DNA of 64,000 nucleotides. It comes from Streptomyces sp. NL15-2K (GTDB lineage Bacteria > Actinomycetota > Actinomycetes > Streptomycetales > Streptomycetaceae). Under the pieces are notes generated by a model. The model was given only the letters and a program-made list of their open reading frames with translations, was not told the origin of the DNA and ran no database searches. Below, piece by piece: positions 17,401 through 25,530 of the stretch; the first letter of the stretch is position 1, and every line of letters starts with the position of its first letter. Position numbers and translations under genes: made by a program. Where the stretch lies: the NCBI RefSeq assembly GCF_030551255.1, contig NZ_CP130630.1, positions 1,488,001 to 1,552,000 of the forward strand, in the 5' to 3' direction.

Positions 17401-18879
17401 TCACGCCGGGAGGTACTTCGTCGAGGCGTAGACCGACTTGTACTCGAGGTAGGCGTTGATCCCCTCCGGACCGAGTTCGCGGCCGATGCCCGAGTCCTTG
17501 AATCCGCCGAACGGCGAGCCGAGATCGATCGTGTAGTAGTTGAGCCCGATCGTGCCGGTACGGACGCGGCGCGCCACGGCCAGCGCGCGGTCCTCGTCGG
17601 CGCTCCAGACGGAGCCGCCGAGACCGTAGTTGCTGTCGTTGGCGATCCGGACCGCGTCATCGTCGTCGTCGAACGGGATGAGCGCCATGACGGGACCGAA
17701 CACCTCCTCGCGGGCGAGCCGGTCGGCGTTGTCCACGTCGGCGAAGACGGTGGGCTGCACGAACCATCCCCTCTCCAGGTGATCCGGCCGGCCACCTCCG
17801 GTGACGAGTCGGGCGTCCGAGTTCTTGGCGATCTCTATGTAGTCGAGGACGCGCTCCAGGTGCCCACGGGTGGCCATCGGGCCCAGCGTCACCGAGGGGT
17901 CGAGGGGGTCCCCGAGCTCGAACGCGTCCGCGAAACCCGCGACGGCGTCGACGACTTCGGCGTAGCGGGAGCGTGCGATGAGGATCCGCGACTGTGTCGT
18001 ACAGGTCTGGCTGTTGTTGAGGAAGGAGGCGTTGTCCAGGCCGGCGAGGAGTGTCTCGACGTTCCCGTCCTCCAGGAAGATCGCAGCCGACTTGCCGCCC
18101 AGTTCGAGAGTGACCCGGCGGATCAGCCGTCCGCATTCCTGGCCGATGGCCCGGCCTGCCTCGGTGGACCCGGTGAAGGCGATCTTGTCGACCAGCGGGT
18201 GGGACACGAGCGCGGCGCCGGCGTCGCGGTCACCGAGCACGATGTTCAGCACGCCCGCGGGCAGCCCGGCCTCCTGGGCGGCGTCGGCGAAGACGTACGA
18301 GTCGAGTGCGGTCTCCGGCGAGGGCTTCAGCACCACCGTGCAGCCGGCGGCGAGCGCTGGTGCGATCTTGAACATGGCGAGCGCCTGCGGGAAGTTCCAC
18401 GGCGTGATCGCACCGACCACGCCCACCGGTTCGCGGCGGACGATCGTCGAGCCGGCCTGGCTGGGGCGCGCTTCCTCCAGCGGAAGGGTCTCGACGACGT
18501 CGGCGTAGATCCGCAGGAGGGCGGCGGGCGCACCGCCGTTCAGCATCTGCGAGGTCCCGATCGGCATTCCGTTCTCGCGGCTGACCAGGGTCGAGGTGTC
18601 CCCGGCGCGCTTTTCGAGGGCGTCCGCGAACCTGCGCAGCACCTCGGCACGTTCGGCCGCGGTGGTACGGCCCCAAGGGCCGTCGTCCAGGGCACGCCGG
18701 GCGGCGCGGACGGCGGCGTCGATGTCCGCTTCCGTGCCCATCGCGGCCACGCCGATGCGCTCACCCGTGGCGGCCTCGATCTGCTCCTGCACGCGGTCGC
18801 CGCTCGGGTCGGCCCACTCTCCGTCGATGAAGAAGCGCTTCCGGTCGAGGTCGCTGGGGCGTCGGGTGGTGAGGGACAT
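17401..18879 (-). CDS. NAD(P)-dependent aldehyde dehydrogenase
   Basis: 492 residues with the complete ALDH signature: cofactor-binding VGAITPWNFPQALAM, catalytic Glu259 in VTLELGGKSA and nucleophile Cys293 in NNSQTCTTQSR, and the late motif EVFGPVMALIPF. CAGGAGA precedes ATG 18879. It leads the short minus operon with the SnoaL-like, FAH and extradiol genes. By analogy with the homoprotocatechuate pathway (HpaE), it may oxidise the semialdehyde made by extradiol cleavage; it could equally oxidise an aldehyde made by the P450. Confidence 0.92.
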   Translation of the reverse strand: MSLTTRRPSDLDRKRFFIDGEWADPSGDRVQEQIEAATGERIGVAAMGTEADIDAAVRAARRALDDGPWGRTTAAERAEVLRRFADALEKRAGDTSTLVSRENGMPIGTSQMLNGGAPAALLRIYADVVETLPLEEARPSQAGSTIVRREPVGVVGAITPWNFPQALAMFKIAPALAAGCTVVLKPSPETALDSYVFADAAQEAGLPAGVLNIVLGDRDAGAALVSHPLVDKIAFTGSTEAGRAIGQECGRLIRRVTLELGGKSAAIFLEDGNVETLLAGLDNASFLNNSQTCTTQSRILIARSRYAEVVDAVAGFADAFELGDPLDPSVTLGPMATRGHLERVLDYIEIAKNSDARLVTGGGRPDHLERGWFVQPTVFADVDNADRLAREEVFGPVMALIPFDDDDDAVRIANDSNYGLGGSVWSADEDRALAVARRVRTGTIGLNYYTIDLGSPFGGFKDSGIGRELGPEGINAYLEYKSVYASTKYLPA

Positions 18880-18980
18880 GGCTTCTCCTGCCTGTCACAA
18901 GACGGACATCGCCTGTAAACAAAGGATGTTGGCCGGAGCCGGAGTTGACGAGGCCGGGAATGTTCGTCGAGCGATTCATC

Positions 18981-18990
18981 TGATGCATGA
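18981..18990. promoter_or_regulatory. TGATGCATGA motif upstream of aldehyde dehydrogenase operon
   Basis: Lies about 100 bp upstream of the ALDH start, inside a wider inverted repeat TTCAT-N7-ATGAA (18975-18991). It matches the GATGCAT core found in other promoter gaps of this cluster. Possible LysR-type operator. Confidence 0.4.
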
Positions 18991-19048
18991 AGGTGCGCGC
19001 AGCCCCACGAGCACCGCGTGCTGCGCCACCGGTACGCCGGTGCGAGTG

Positions 19049-21052
19049 TCAGCCGGCTTGCTGCAGGATGGCATTCGCCCGCGCGAGGACCGGGGCGTCC
19101 ACCATGTGTCCGTCCACGCGGGCAGCGCTGCTCCCGGCGGCGGACGCGACGACGCGGCGGGCCCAGCGGACCGCTTCCTCGTCGGGCCGGAACGCGGCGT
19201 GGGTGACCGCCACCTGCTTGGGGTGGACGAGGAGCTTCGCGGTGAAGCCGATCTCCTTCGTCCTCCTCAAGTCCCCGTCAAGGACCTCGGCGTCGTCCAG
19301 CGCCGTGGTGACACCGTCGACGGGGCCTGGCAGCCCGGCTGCCCTTGATGCGAGCACGAGTGACGAGCGGGCGTGGAGCATCGCGCTCCACCCGGGGTCG
19401 GCGCCCAGGTCGAGTGCGTAGTCGAGGTGTCCGAAGGCCAGGCGGGCGACTGCTGGGGTGCGGGCGATGTCATGGATTCGGACCATGCCGTCCGCCGACT
19501 CGATCAAGGCGATCACCGGCACGCCGGCCCGCTCGGCGACAGCCGTCGACGACTGAGGCGAGTCGGTTTTCGGAAGCATGACGGCGACGAGCCCGGGGAC
19601 GTCGGCGAGGGCGTCCAGGTCGCTGCCGTACAGCGGGCTCGACGGGTCGTTGATCCGTACGCACGCACGACCACCGCGCGAGAGCCACTCGACCGCTGAT
19701 GCGCGCGCGCTGTCCTTGCGGTCTCCCGCGACCGCGTCCTCAAGGTCGATCACCACCAGATCGGCGCCGGAGTCGACCGCCTTGTCGAAGCGCGCCGGTT
19801 GATCGCCGGGCACGAAGAGAAACGACCTCGCCGCCTGTACTGCGTGGCCCCGATGCGTGTGCGGCATGCTGATCGCCCGCTCCTGACTGCGGCTTTCCGT
19901 GAGCCCTGCCGACGGCAGGGCTCCGAACTCGGCAAGCACGGCATCGGTGTGCTCGCCGACTTCCGGGACCCGTCCCATGACCGGCTTCGCACCCACGAAA
20001 GTCGCCGGCGGAACGAGCGCTCGTAGCGTCCCGGCCGGTGAGTCGTACTCCAGCCAGCGTCCTCGGGCCTTGAGCTGCGGATGATTCGCCAGGCCTGTCA
20101 TGTCCCTCAGAAGAGCGTTCGCGATGCCCGCGGCCTCGAGCCGCTGTGCGACCTCCTCGGCAGTGCTGTGACTGAAGGACCGCTCGATCTCGGCCTGCAG
20201 CTGCGCGCTGTGCTCCACGCGCGAGGAGTTCCGGATGAATCTCGGGTCGACGGCGAGGATCGGCTCGCCGAGGATCCGGTCGCAGAACGTGGCCCACTCG
20301 CGCTCGTTCTGGAGTCCGAGGAAGACCTGCTCGCCGTCCCCGCAACGGAACGGTCCGTACGGAGCGATCGCCGCATGTCGCGCCCCGGTCCGCGCGGGTG
20401 GCGTGCCGCCGTACATGGCGTAGTTGAGCGGATAGCCCATCCACTCGGCGAGAGCCTCCAGCATCGAGATCTCGATCGTGACGCCCTCATCGGTCCGACC
20501 GCGCTGGATGAGCGCGGAGAGGATGCCGCTGTACGCGAACATGCCCGAGGCGATGTCCGCGATGGAGATGCCGACCTTCGAGGGCTCGTCCTGGGTGCCG
20601 GTGATGGAGACCAGGCCGGCCTCGCACTGGACGAGCAGGTCGTACGCCTTCTTGTCGGCATAGGGTCCGTCGCCGCCGTAGCCGGAGATCGAGACGTGGA
20701 TGAGGCGCGGGTTGTCGGCCCGGAGCGCTTCGGCGCCGAGCCCGAGCCGCTCGGCCGCGCCGGGGGCGAGATTCTGGACGAAGACGTCCGCCCGGCTCAC
20801 CAGAGCCGCAACGGCCGACCTGCCGTGGTCGCTCTTCAGATCGAGCGCCACCGACTCCTTCGATCGGTTGAGCCAGACGAAGTGGCTCGCCAGCCCGCGG
20901 ACGGTTTCGTCGTAGCCGCGGGCGAAATCGCCGACGCCGGGACGCTCGATCTTGATCACTCGGGCTCCGAGATCAGCCAGCTGACGCGTCGCGAACGGCG
21001 CGGCGACGGCCTGTTCGAGGGAGACGACGATGAGTCCGTCGAGGGGGTTCAT
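19049..21052 (-). CDS. CaiB/BaiF CoA-transferase fused to CitE-like lyase
   Basis: 667 residues in two parts. Residues 1-385 are a class III CoA-transferase (LIVVSLEQAVAAPFATRQL, LGARVIKIERPGVGDFARG, catalytic Asp138 in KKAYDLLVQCE, and SISGYGGDGPY). Residues about 405-667 are a CitE/HpcH TIM barrel (AARSFLFVPGDQPARFDKAV, VVIDLEDAVAGDRK, catalytic-region IESADGMVRIHDIA, metal-binding LAFGHLDYALDLG). A short linker joins them without frameshift. Known: itaconate and mesaconate degradation uses separate genes for the CoA-transferase and (S)- or (R)-citramalyl-CoA lyase. AAGGA precedes ATG 21052. Likely product: acetyl-CoA plus pyruvate from a C5 dicarboxylate (inference). Confidence 0.88.
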   Translation of the reverse strand: MNPLDGLIVVSLEQAVAAPFATRQLADLGARVIKIERPGVGDFARGYDETVRGLASHFVWLNRSKESVALDLKSDHGRSAVAALVSRADVFVQNLAPGAAERLGLGAEALRADNPRLIHVSISGYGGDGPYADKKAYDLLVQCEAGLVSITGTQDEPSKVGISIADIASGMFAYSGILSALIQRGRTDEGVTIEISMLEALAEWMGYPLNYAMYGGTPPARTGARHAAIAPYGPFRCGDGEQVFLGLQNEREWATFCDRILGEPILAVDPRFIRNSSRVEHSAQLQAEIERSFSHSTAEEVAQRLEAAGIANALLRDMTGLANHPQLKARGRWLEYDSPAGTLRALVPPATFVGAKPVMGRVPEVGEHTDAVLAEFGALPSAGLTESRSQERAISMPHTHRGHAVQAARSFLFVPGDQPARFDKAVDSGADLVVIDLEDAVAGDRKDSARASAVEWLSRGGRACVRINDPSSPLYGSDLDALADVPGLVAVMLPKTDSPQSSTAVAERAGVPVIALIESADGMVRIHDIARTPAVARLAFGHLDYALDLGADPGWSAMLHARSSLVLASRAAGLPGPVDGVTTALDDAEVLDGDLRRTKEIGFTAKLLVHPKQVAVTHAAFRPDEEAVRWARRVVASAAGSSAARVDGHMVDAPVLARANAILQQAG

Positions 21053-21073
21053 GCCGAATTCCTTCGTTTGTCG

Positions 21074-22291
21074 TCAGACACGGGTCTGGGCGGCGAGCAA
21101 GGAGGGAGTCTCCAACGTCTTGGTGAAGTACAGGCGTTCCGCGGCGAACTCGGGGTCGCGGGACATGCGCCGGAACACTTCGAGGTCCTGGTCGAGCTTG
21201 ACCGGATCGGAGGAGTGGAAGAGCAGTCGCTTGTTCGCGGAGGCGCGCGGGCTCGCCTTCTCCAGGAAGGCGCGGCGACGCAGGTCGGCGTAGACGTCGA
21301 GGACACCGTCGTCGGCGCGTTGCTGGATCACTGCGCCGAGTGCCTCGTTCAGGACGTAGGAGTCGAACAGTCCCATCGTCAGGCCGAGGCCGCCGGTCGG
21401 ATTGGTGGCGTGCGCCGCGTCGCCGGCAAGGAGTATCCGGCCCGCTCGGTAGGAGGACGCGCTGCGCTGATGCATTCGGTAGGGCGAGATCGCGACGAGC
21501 TCCGTGGCTTGTGCGATGTCGTCCCCGAACACGCCGGCGAGGAATTTCGGGAGCCGCTCGGCCGCGGACTCCGCGGGCAGTGCGTCATCCTCCATGTAGG
21601 TGTAGCGCCACAGCCCGTGGTCCCCCGACTCGTCGATCTTGGCGATGATCGCGCCGTAGACGTCGTCGGCGTAGAACGTCGACTGCGCCCAGCCCGGGCG
21701 GTCGTCGGGGAAGCGCACGTTCGTCGCGACGAACCGCTCGGGCCATGTCATGCCGTCGAAGCTGAGCCCGGCCTCGACGCGAACCCTGGAGCCGGCGCCG
21801 TCGGCTCCGACGAGCCAGGGGGCGCGCAGAACCTTGCCGCCGCTCTTGGTGCGGACGGTGACCTCGACGCCGTCGCGGTCCTGGGTGACCGCGGTGACCT
21901 CATGGTCCCAGAGCACGCGGGCGTTCTCGAACGTCTCCAAGTGCCGCAGGATCACTTGGGCCAGTGCTCCCTGCCCCAAGTGCAGGTTGTAGGGGTTCCG
22001 CACCTTGCCCTCGAGCGCGTGCAGTCCGTACTCGATGATCTCGCCGGTCCGACGCACCCGGTAGGCATAGTCCTGCTTCAGGAATCCGGACCGGATCGCG
22101 CCGTCGAGGAGACCCAGACGAGCCAGGCCGTCGAGTGTGGCCCAGTGGTAGACCATCGCCCGTGGCGCGTCCTGCAAGGCCGGTGCTCGTTCGATCACGG
22201 TGACGACGACGCCCTGCTGCGCCAGGCCGAGTGCGTTCAGGAGTCCGGTCGGCCCGGCCCCTGCCACGATCACCTGTTGTTCCTCTGCCAC
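21074..22291 (-). CDS. FAD-dependent hydroxylase (MhpA-like)
   Basis: About 405 residues from GTG 22291, directly after GGAGGACAG; the longer frame to 22339 adds no recognisable sequence. FAD-binding VIVAGAGPTGLLNALGL, the DG motif LVGADGAGSRVRVEA and the GD motif LLAGDAAHATNPTGGLGL are all present, as in class A aromatic hydroxylases such as 3-(3-hydroxyphenyl)propionate hydroxylase. It is 22 bp upstream of the CoA-transferase/lyase fusion. A LysR remnant is divergent from it, a usual arrangement for its regulator. Confidence 0.9.
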   Translation of the reverse strand: MAEEQQVIVAGAGPTGLLNALGLAQQGVVVTVIERAPALQDAPRAMVYHWATLDGLARLGLLDGAIRSGFLKQDYAYRVRRTGEIIEYGLHALEGKVRNPYNLHLGQGALAQVILRHLETFENARVLWDHEVTAVTQDRDGVEVTVRTKSGGKVLRAPWLVGADGAGSRVRVEAGLSFDGMTWPERFVATNVRFPDDRPGWAQSTFYADDVYGAIIAKIDESGDHGLWRYTYMEDDALPAESAAERLPKFLAGVFGDDIAQATELVAISPYRMHQRSASSYRAGRILLAGDAAHATNPTGGLGLTMGLFDSYVLNEALGAVIQQRADDGVLDVYADLRRRAFLEKASPRASANKRLLFHSSDPVKLDQDLEVFRRMSRDPEFAAERLYFTKTLETPSLLAAQTRV

Positions 22292-22358
22292 CTGTCCTCC
22301 AGCTCTGGAAGCCACCGGTCGATACGGACCGCGAGCCACGAGTCACCTTGCTGGAGAG

Positions 22359-22380
22359 GCAACCATTGGTCCAATGTTGC
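22359..22380. promoter_or_regulatory. LysR-type dyad between MhpA-like gene and LysR remnant
   Basis: ATTGGTCCAAT is an 11-bp dyad flanked outside by GCAAC and GTTGC, with one extra base on the left. It lies 68 bp upstream of the hydroxylase start in the 117-bp divergent gap. The spacing fits a LysR-family activator site; the cognate regulator is now broken. Confidence 0.55.
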
Positions 22381-22408
22381 TGATTTGGTGCTTCGATGCA
22401 CTCCGCGC

Positions 22409-22683
22409 ATGGATCTGCGGAGCATCAGGTACTTCCTCGCCGTTGCGGACGCCGGATCCATCACGGAGGCGGCGAAGGCACTCGGTTGCCGCGGGGCGAC
22501 AGCCTGACACCGGCCGGTCGTTACCTTCAGGCCGCTGGCCGGCGGCTCATCGCCGAGGAGCAGCGGCTGTCCGCGACCATGCGGGCTTGCCTCTGGGCCA
22601 GGCGGGACGGGATCGTGACACCCGTCACCGAGAGGTTCGCCGGGCTCTTCGGAGCGGACGAGACCGGCGAGTGGGCCGGCTGA
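22409..22683 (+). pseudogene. LysR-family regulator remnant, internal deletion plus frameshift
   Basis: The ATG at 22409 starts a typical LysR N-terminus (MDLRSIRYFLAVADAGSI, then TEAAKALG), which ends at a stop at 22505. In the next frame the sequence resumes as SLTPAGRYLQAAGRRLIAEE, the end of a LysR helix-turn-helix domain. About 30 codons holding the recognition helix and following region are missing, and no effector domain follows. It is clearly non-functional and was probably the activator of the divergent MhpA-like gene. Confidence 0.85.
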
Positions 22684-22813
22684 GCCGTCTCTTCGCCCTT
22701 CAGGACGCTGCGCCGAGCAGGTCGGCCATGAGGGCGCGCGTCTGTCTGCGCGGTCTCTCATGCACCTGAGGTACGCGATCCCGCACCGCGGCCCCGTCGG
22801 CCGACCCGAAGCG

Positions 22814-25150
22814 TCACCCCTCGCCCCCGAGCGCCTGAGCCGCCCATACGCCTGCTTCCGTGCGCGAGCGGAAGCCGAGCTTGCGAAGAATGTGTTCGAC
22901 GTGGACCTCGACCGTTCTCGGGGAGAGCACAAGCTTTGCGGCAATGGCACGATTGCTGAGGCCCTCCGCCAGTAGTGACGCGACCTCCCTCTCCCTTCGA
23001 GTGAGCAGGTCGGACTCGGCCACTGCGCCTGCTCGGTCCTCCGGTGCCGGGTCGGCACTGCCGAGTGCCAGGCTCATGCGCCGGCCCGGCTCCAGGCGCC
23101 GCCCGGTCTCGTGGATGCGTTGGAACGCACTTTCCCCGAGCCGGTCGCGTACGGCGCGCTCGATGGCTCCGTAACGGGAGGCCAGCACGGGCCCGAACGC
23201 CTTGAGTCCAGTGTCGAGCAGGGTCCACAGCGCCGCGACGACCCCCAGTAGTTCTGCCGCCCTCTCGGGGTCGCGGTTGTCCAGGGCTATGCCGGCCATC
23301 AGGTTGATGACGAACGCCGTGCCGAGGTCGTCCCGGAAGTCGTGTTTGAGCTCGAGGCTCTGTTTGGCCAGCTCACTCGCGACGTCCAAGGACTGACGCG
23401 TCCAGGCGTCGAACGCCAGCACCCACAGAGCGTAGGAGCGCACCCACGTCTCGCCCAGGCTCTCACTGTGGCGGACGACTTCCCGGCAGGCGTCCGACGC
23501 CCCCTGATGGTCTCCCAGCGCACTTTTGACCATCCCGAGCAGGAACAGGGTTGTCAGCTGCCCTTCCGTGTCCGACAGCTCCGTGTGACCTCTGTATGCC
23601 GCCTCCAAGGCTTCCTGGGCGGCCTCGAGATCCCCTGCGGTCAGGGCGGTTTGACCTCTCCATGTGGCTGTGTGCGCAGCCAGTCTCGGGTCCTTGGTCG
23701 AGCGCGCGATCTCGTCGGCCTCTCGCAGGAAACCTTGGGCCCTGGGCAGTTCCCCGTGCATTGCCATGACCGCCGCTGCTACCCAGAGCGCGTTGCCGCG
23801 TTCGACGGATTCGGCCGTGTCCACGGCGAGTGCCCTCTCCAGCCAACGTCGGCCCTCACGGAGATGGCCGGTGATCCAGTAGAAGCGAAGGCTTGATGCG
23901 AGCTCCAACATGTCACGGGAGCGACCCGGGTCCCGGGAGAGACCGTTGAAGGCCAGCTCGAGGTTACTGAAATCGGATTCCACCCGCTGTATGGCATCGG
24001 CCTGGCCGGGACCGAAGAAGCTTCTCGCGGTGTGCGTCGTCCACGCCCGGTAGTACTCCACGTGCGCACTCCGAGCGTGGACGAAGTCCTCACTCCCTCG
24101 GGCGCGCTCCAGAGCGAAGTCCCGCAGCGTCTCAAGGAGCCGGTAGCGCATGACTCCCCGCGTCAGCTCAGGGAGGAGGATCGACTTGGAGACCAAGCCG
24201 TCGAGCGCGTCGAGGAGCCCCGCGCCTTCCAGGGGCGGAAACCCGCCCACAGCTTGGATCGCCGCAAGATCGGGGCTGCCGCTGAAAGCGGCCAGCCTCG
24301 CCCAGAGCAACTGCTCGTCCCGGGAGCAGAGGTCGTAGCTCCACCGCACCAGCGCGTCGAGCGAGCGGTGGTGCGGCGTCGCGGTGGGATCGCCCCGATT
24401 CAGGAGCGCGAATCGGTCGTTGATGCGGTCCAGCAGCTCCTTGACCGGCAGGGACCGCAGTCGCGCGGCGGCGAGCTCGATGGCCAGCGGCATCCCGTCC
24501 AGGCGAGCGACCAGTTTCGCGACTGCGGACGTCTCGTGCTCGGTGATCTCGAACTGATCGTTGACAGCCTTGGCGCGGGCTTCGAGCATGGCAACGGCCG
24601 GATACTCGCGCAGCTCGCCCAGGGTGACGTCCCGCTCTTGCGGAGGAACGGGCAGGGGGCGGACGACGATCACACGCTCATCCCTGATCCTCAGCGGCTC
24701 TCTGCTGGTGGTCAGTACCCGCAGCTCACCGGAGGCGGCGAGGAGTGTGGACACGAGGCGCCGGCATCCGGGGAGGACGTGCTCGCAGTTGTCCAGGACC
24801 AGGAGCATCGAGCGGCCCGCCACATGACGGCGGAGTTGTTCCTCGGCGTCCATGGTCGGTACGGCACTCAGCCCGAGGTTCGTCGCCACCGTTTCGGCGA
24901 TGGTGTCCGAGCTCCGTTGAGCACCCAGCTCGACGAACCACGTCCCGCCTTTGAAAGCTCGTTCGAGTGTGGTCGCCATCGCGGCGGCCAACGAGGTCTT
25001 GCCCACCCCGCCGGGACCGGTGAGCGTCACTAGGCGGTGGGAAGAGAACAGCTCGCGGGCAGCGGCCACCTCACGCTCACGTCCGAACAGATCGGCCGAA
25101 GGGGATGTCGGCGATCGAAAGGTGGCTGCGTGCCTGCTCATAAGGGTCAT
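22814..25150 (-). CDS. Large ATPase regulator with C-terminal LuxR helix-turn-helix
   Basis: About 778 residues taking ATG 25150 as start (ATG 25141 is close; the open frame runs on to 25666 through a repeat element, so is not used). An AAA/NB-ARC-like ATPase has Walker A GPGGVGKTS (residues 45-53) and Walker B SMLLVLDNCEHV. The middle is helical and TPR-like (AQEALEAAYRGHTEL, ALGDHQGASDACREV). The last 65 residues are a LuxR DNA-binding domain (LLTRREREVASLLAEGLSNR). It resembles ATP-dependent LuxR-family activators common in actinomycetes. No clear Shine-Dalgarno is seen, and a MITE-like element begins 80 bp upstream. Confidence 0.85.
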   Translation of the reverse strand: MTLMSRHAATFRSPTSPSADLFGREREVAAARELFSSHRLVTLTGPGGVGKTSLAAAMATTLERAFKGGTWFVELGAQRSSDTIAETVATNLGLSAVPTMDAEEQLRRHVAGRSMLLVLDNCEHVLPGCRRLVSTLLAASGELRVLTTSREPLRIRDERVIVVRPLPVPPQERDVTLGELREYPAVAMLEARAKAVNDQFEITEHETSAVAKLVARLDGMPLAIELAAARLRSLPVKELLDRINDRFALLNRGDPTATPHHRSLDALVRWSYDLCSRDEQLLWARLAAFSGSPDLAAIQAVGGFPPLEGAGLLDALDGLVSKSILLPELTRGVMRYRLLETLRDFALERARGSEDFVHARSAHVEYYRAWTTHTARSFFGPGQADAIQRVESDFSNLELAFNGLSRDPGRSRDMLELASSLRFYWITGHLREGRRWLERALAVDTAESVERGNALWVAAAVMAMHGELPRAQGFLREADEIARSTKDPRLAAHTATWRGQTALTAGDLEAAQEALEAAYRGHTELSDTEGQLTTLFLLGMVKSALGDHQGASDACREVVRHSESLGETWVRSYALWVLAFDAWTRQSLDVASELAKQSLELKHDFRDDLGTAFVINLMAGIALDNRDPERAAELLGVVAALWTLLDTGLKAFGPVLASRYGAIERAVRDRLGESAFQRIHETGRRLEPGRRMSLALGSADPAPEDRAGAVAESDLLTRREREVASLLAEGLSNRAIAAKLVLSPRTVEVHVEHILRKLGFRSRTEAGVWAAQALGGEG

Positions 25151-25229
25151 TCTGTGCCGACGTCCCGCACAGGCAAACCCGTCTGCACGCACCGACGGCC
25201 GCCTGCCCCTCTGCCGGTCGGGCGGGACG

Positions 25230-25479
25230 CTAGTGCCCCGACAGGCAACGTTCGCCCCGTCGCGACGCCCGGCACGCTCCCCCACTGCCCTAAAGGCGTG
25301 GGAGGTGCCCCCACTCGCCGCACCGGCCGAAAGCCCAAGTACGTCCGGTCCATCCGACGGAGCCTTCCGGCCGGCACTCCCCCAGAGGGGGGACCCCCAG
25401 AGCACGCACCGGCTGCGGTCTTTGGCCGCTGCGCGGCGGGCGCTCCTCAACGGGCAAACGTTGCCTGCCGGGGCACTAG
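25230..25479. mobile_element. MITE-like element, copy 1 (250 bp)
   Basis: Ends are 23-bp inverted repeats with a single mismatch: 25230-25252 and 25457-25479, starting CTAGTGCCCCG and ending GGGGCACTAG. The outer CTAG at both ends may be a 4-bp target duplication. No open frame encodes a transposase. A second copy (208 bp) is at 60630; the two share long identical stretches, this one having two extra internal blocks. It occupies most of the gap between the LuxR-type regulator and the LysR stop; the rest of 25151-25530 holds nothing recognised. Confidence 0.85.
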
Positions 25480-25530
25480 CGTGCCCGCGGCCACTCATGC
25501 CGACGACGGGGTCCGGCCCGGCCGGTTCGA

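Noticed and set aside
17362..18918. 518-residue plus-strand open frame
   Set aside because: Antisense of the aldehyde dehydrogenase, which has its catalytic Glu and Cys.
20081..22507. 808-residue plus-strand open frame ending in a LysR N-terminus
   Set aside because: Most is antisense of the fusion and MhpA-like genes; only the final 32 codons are real LysR sequence, reported as a pseudogene.
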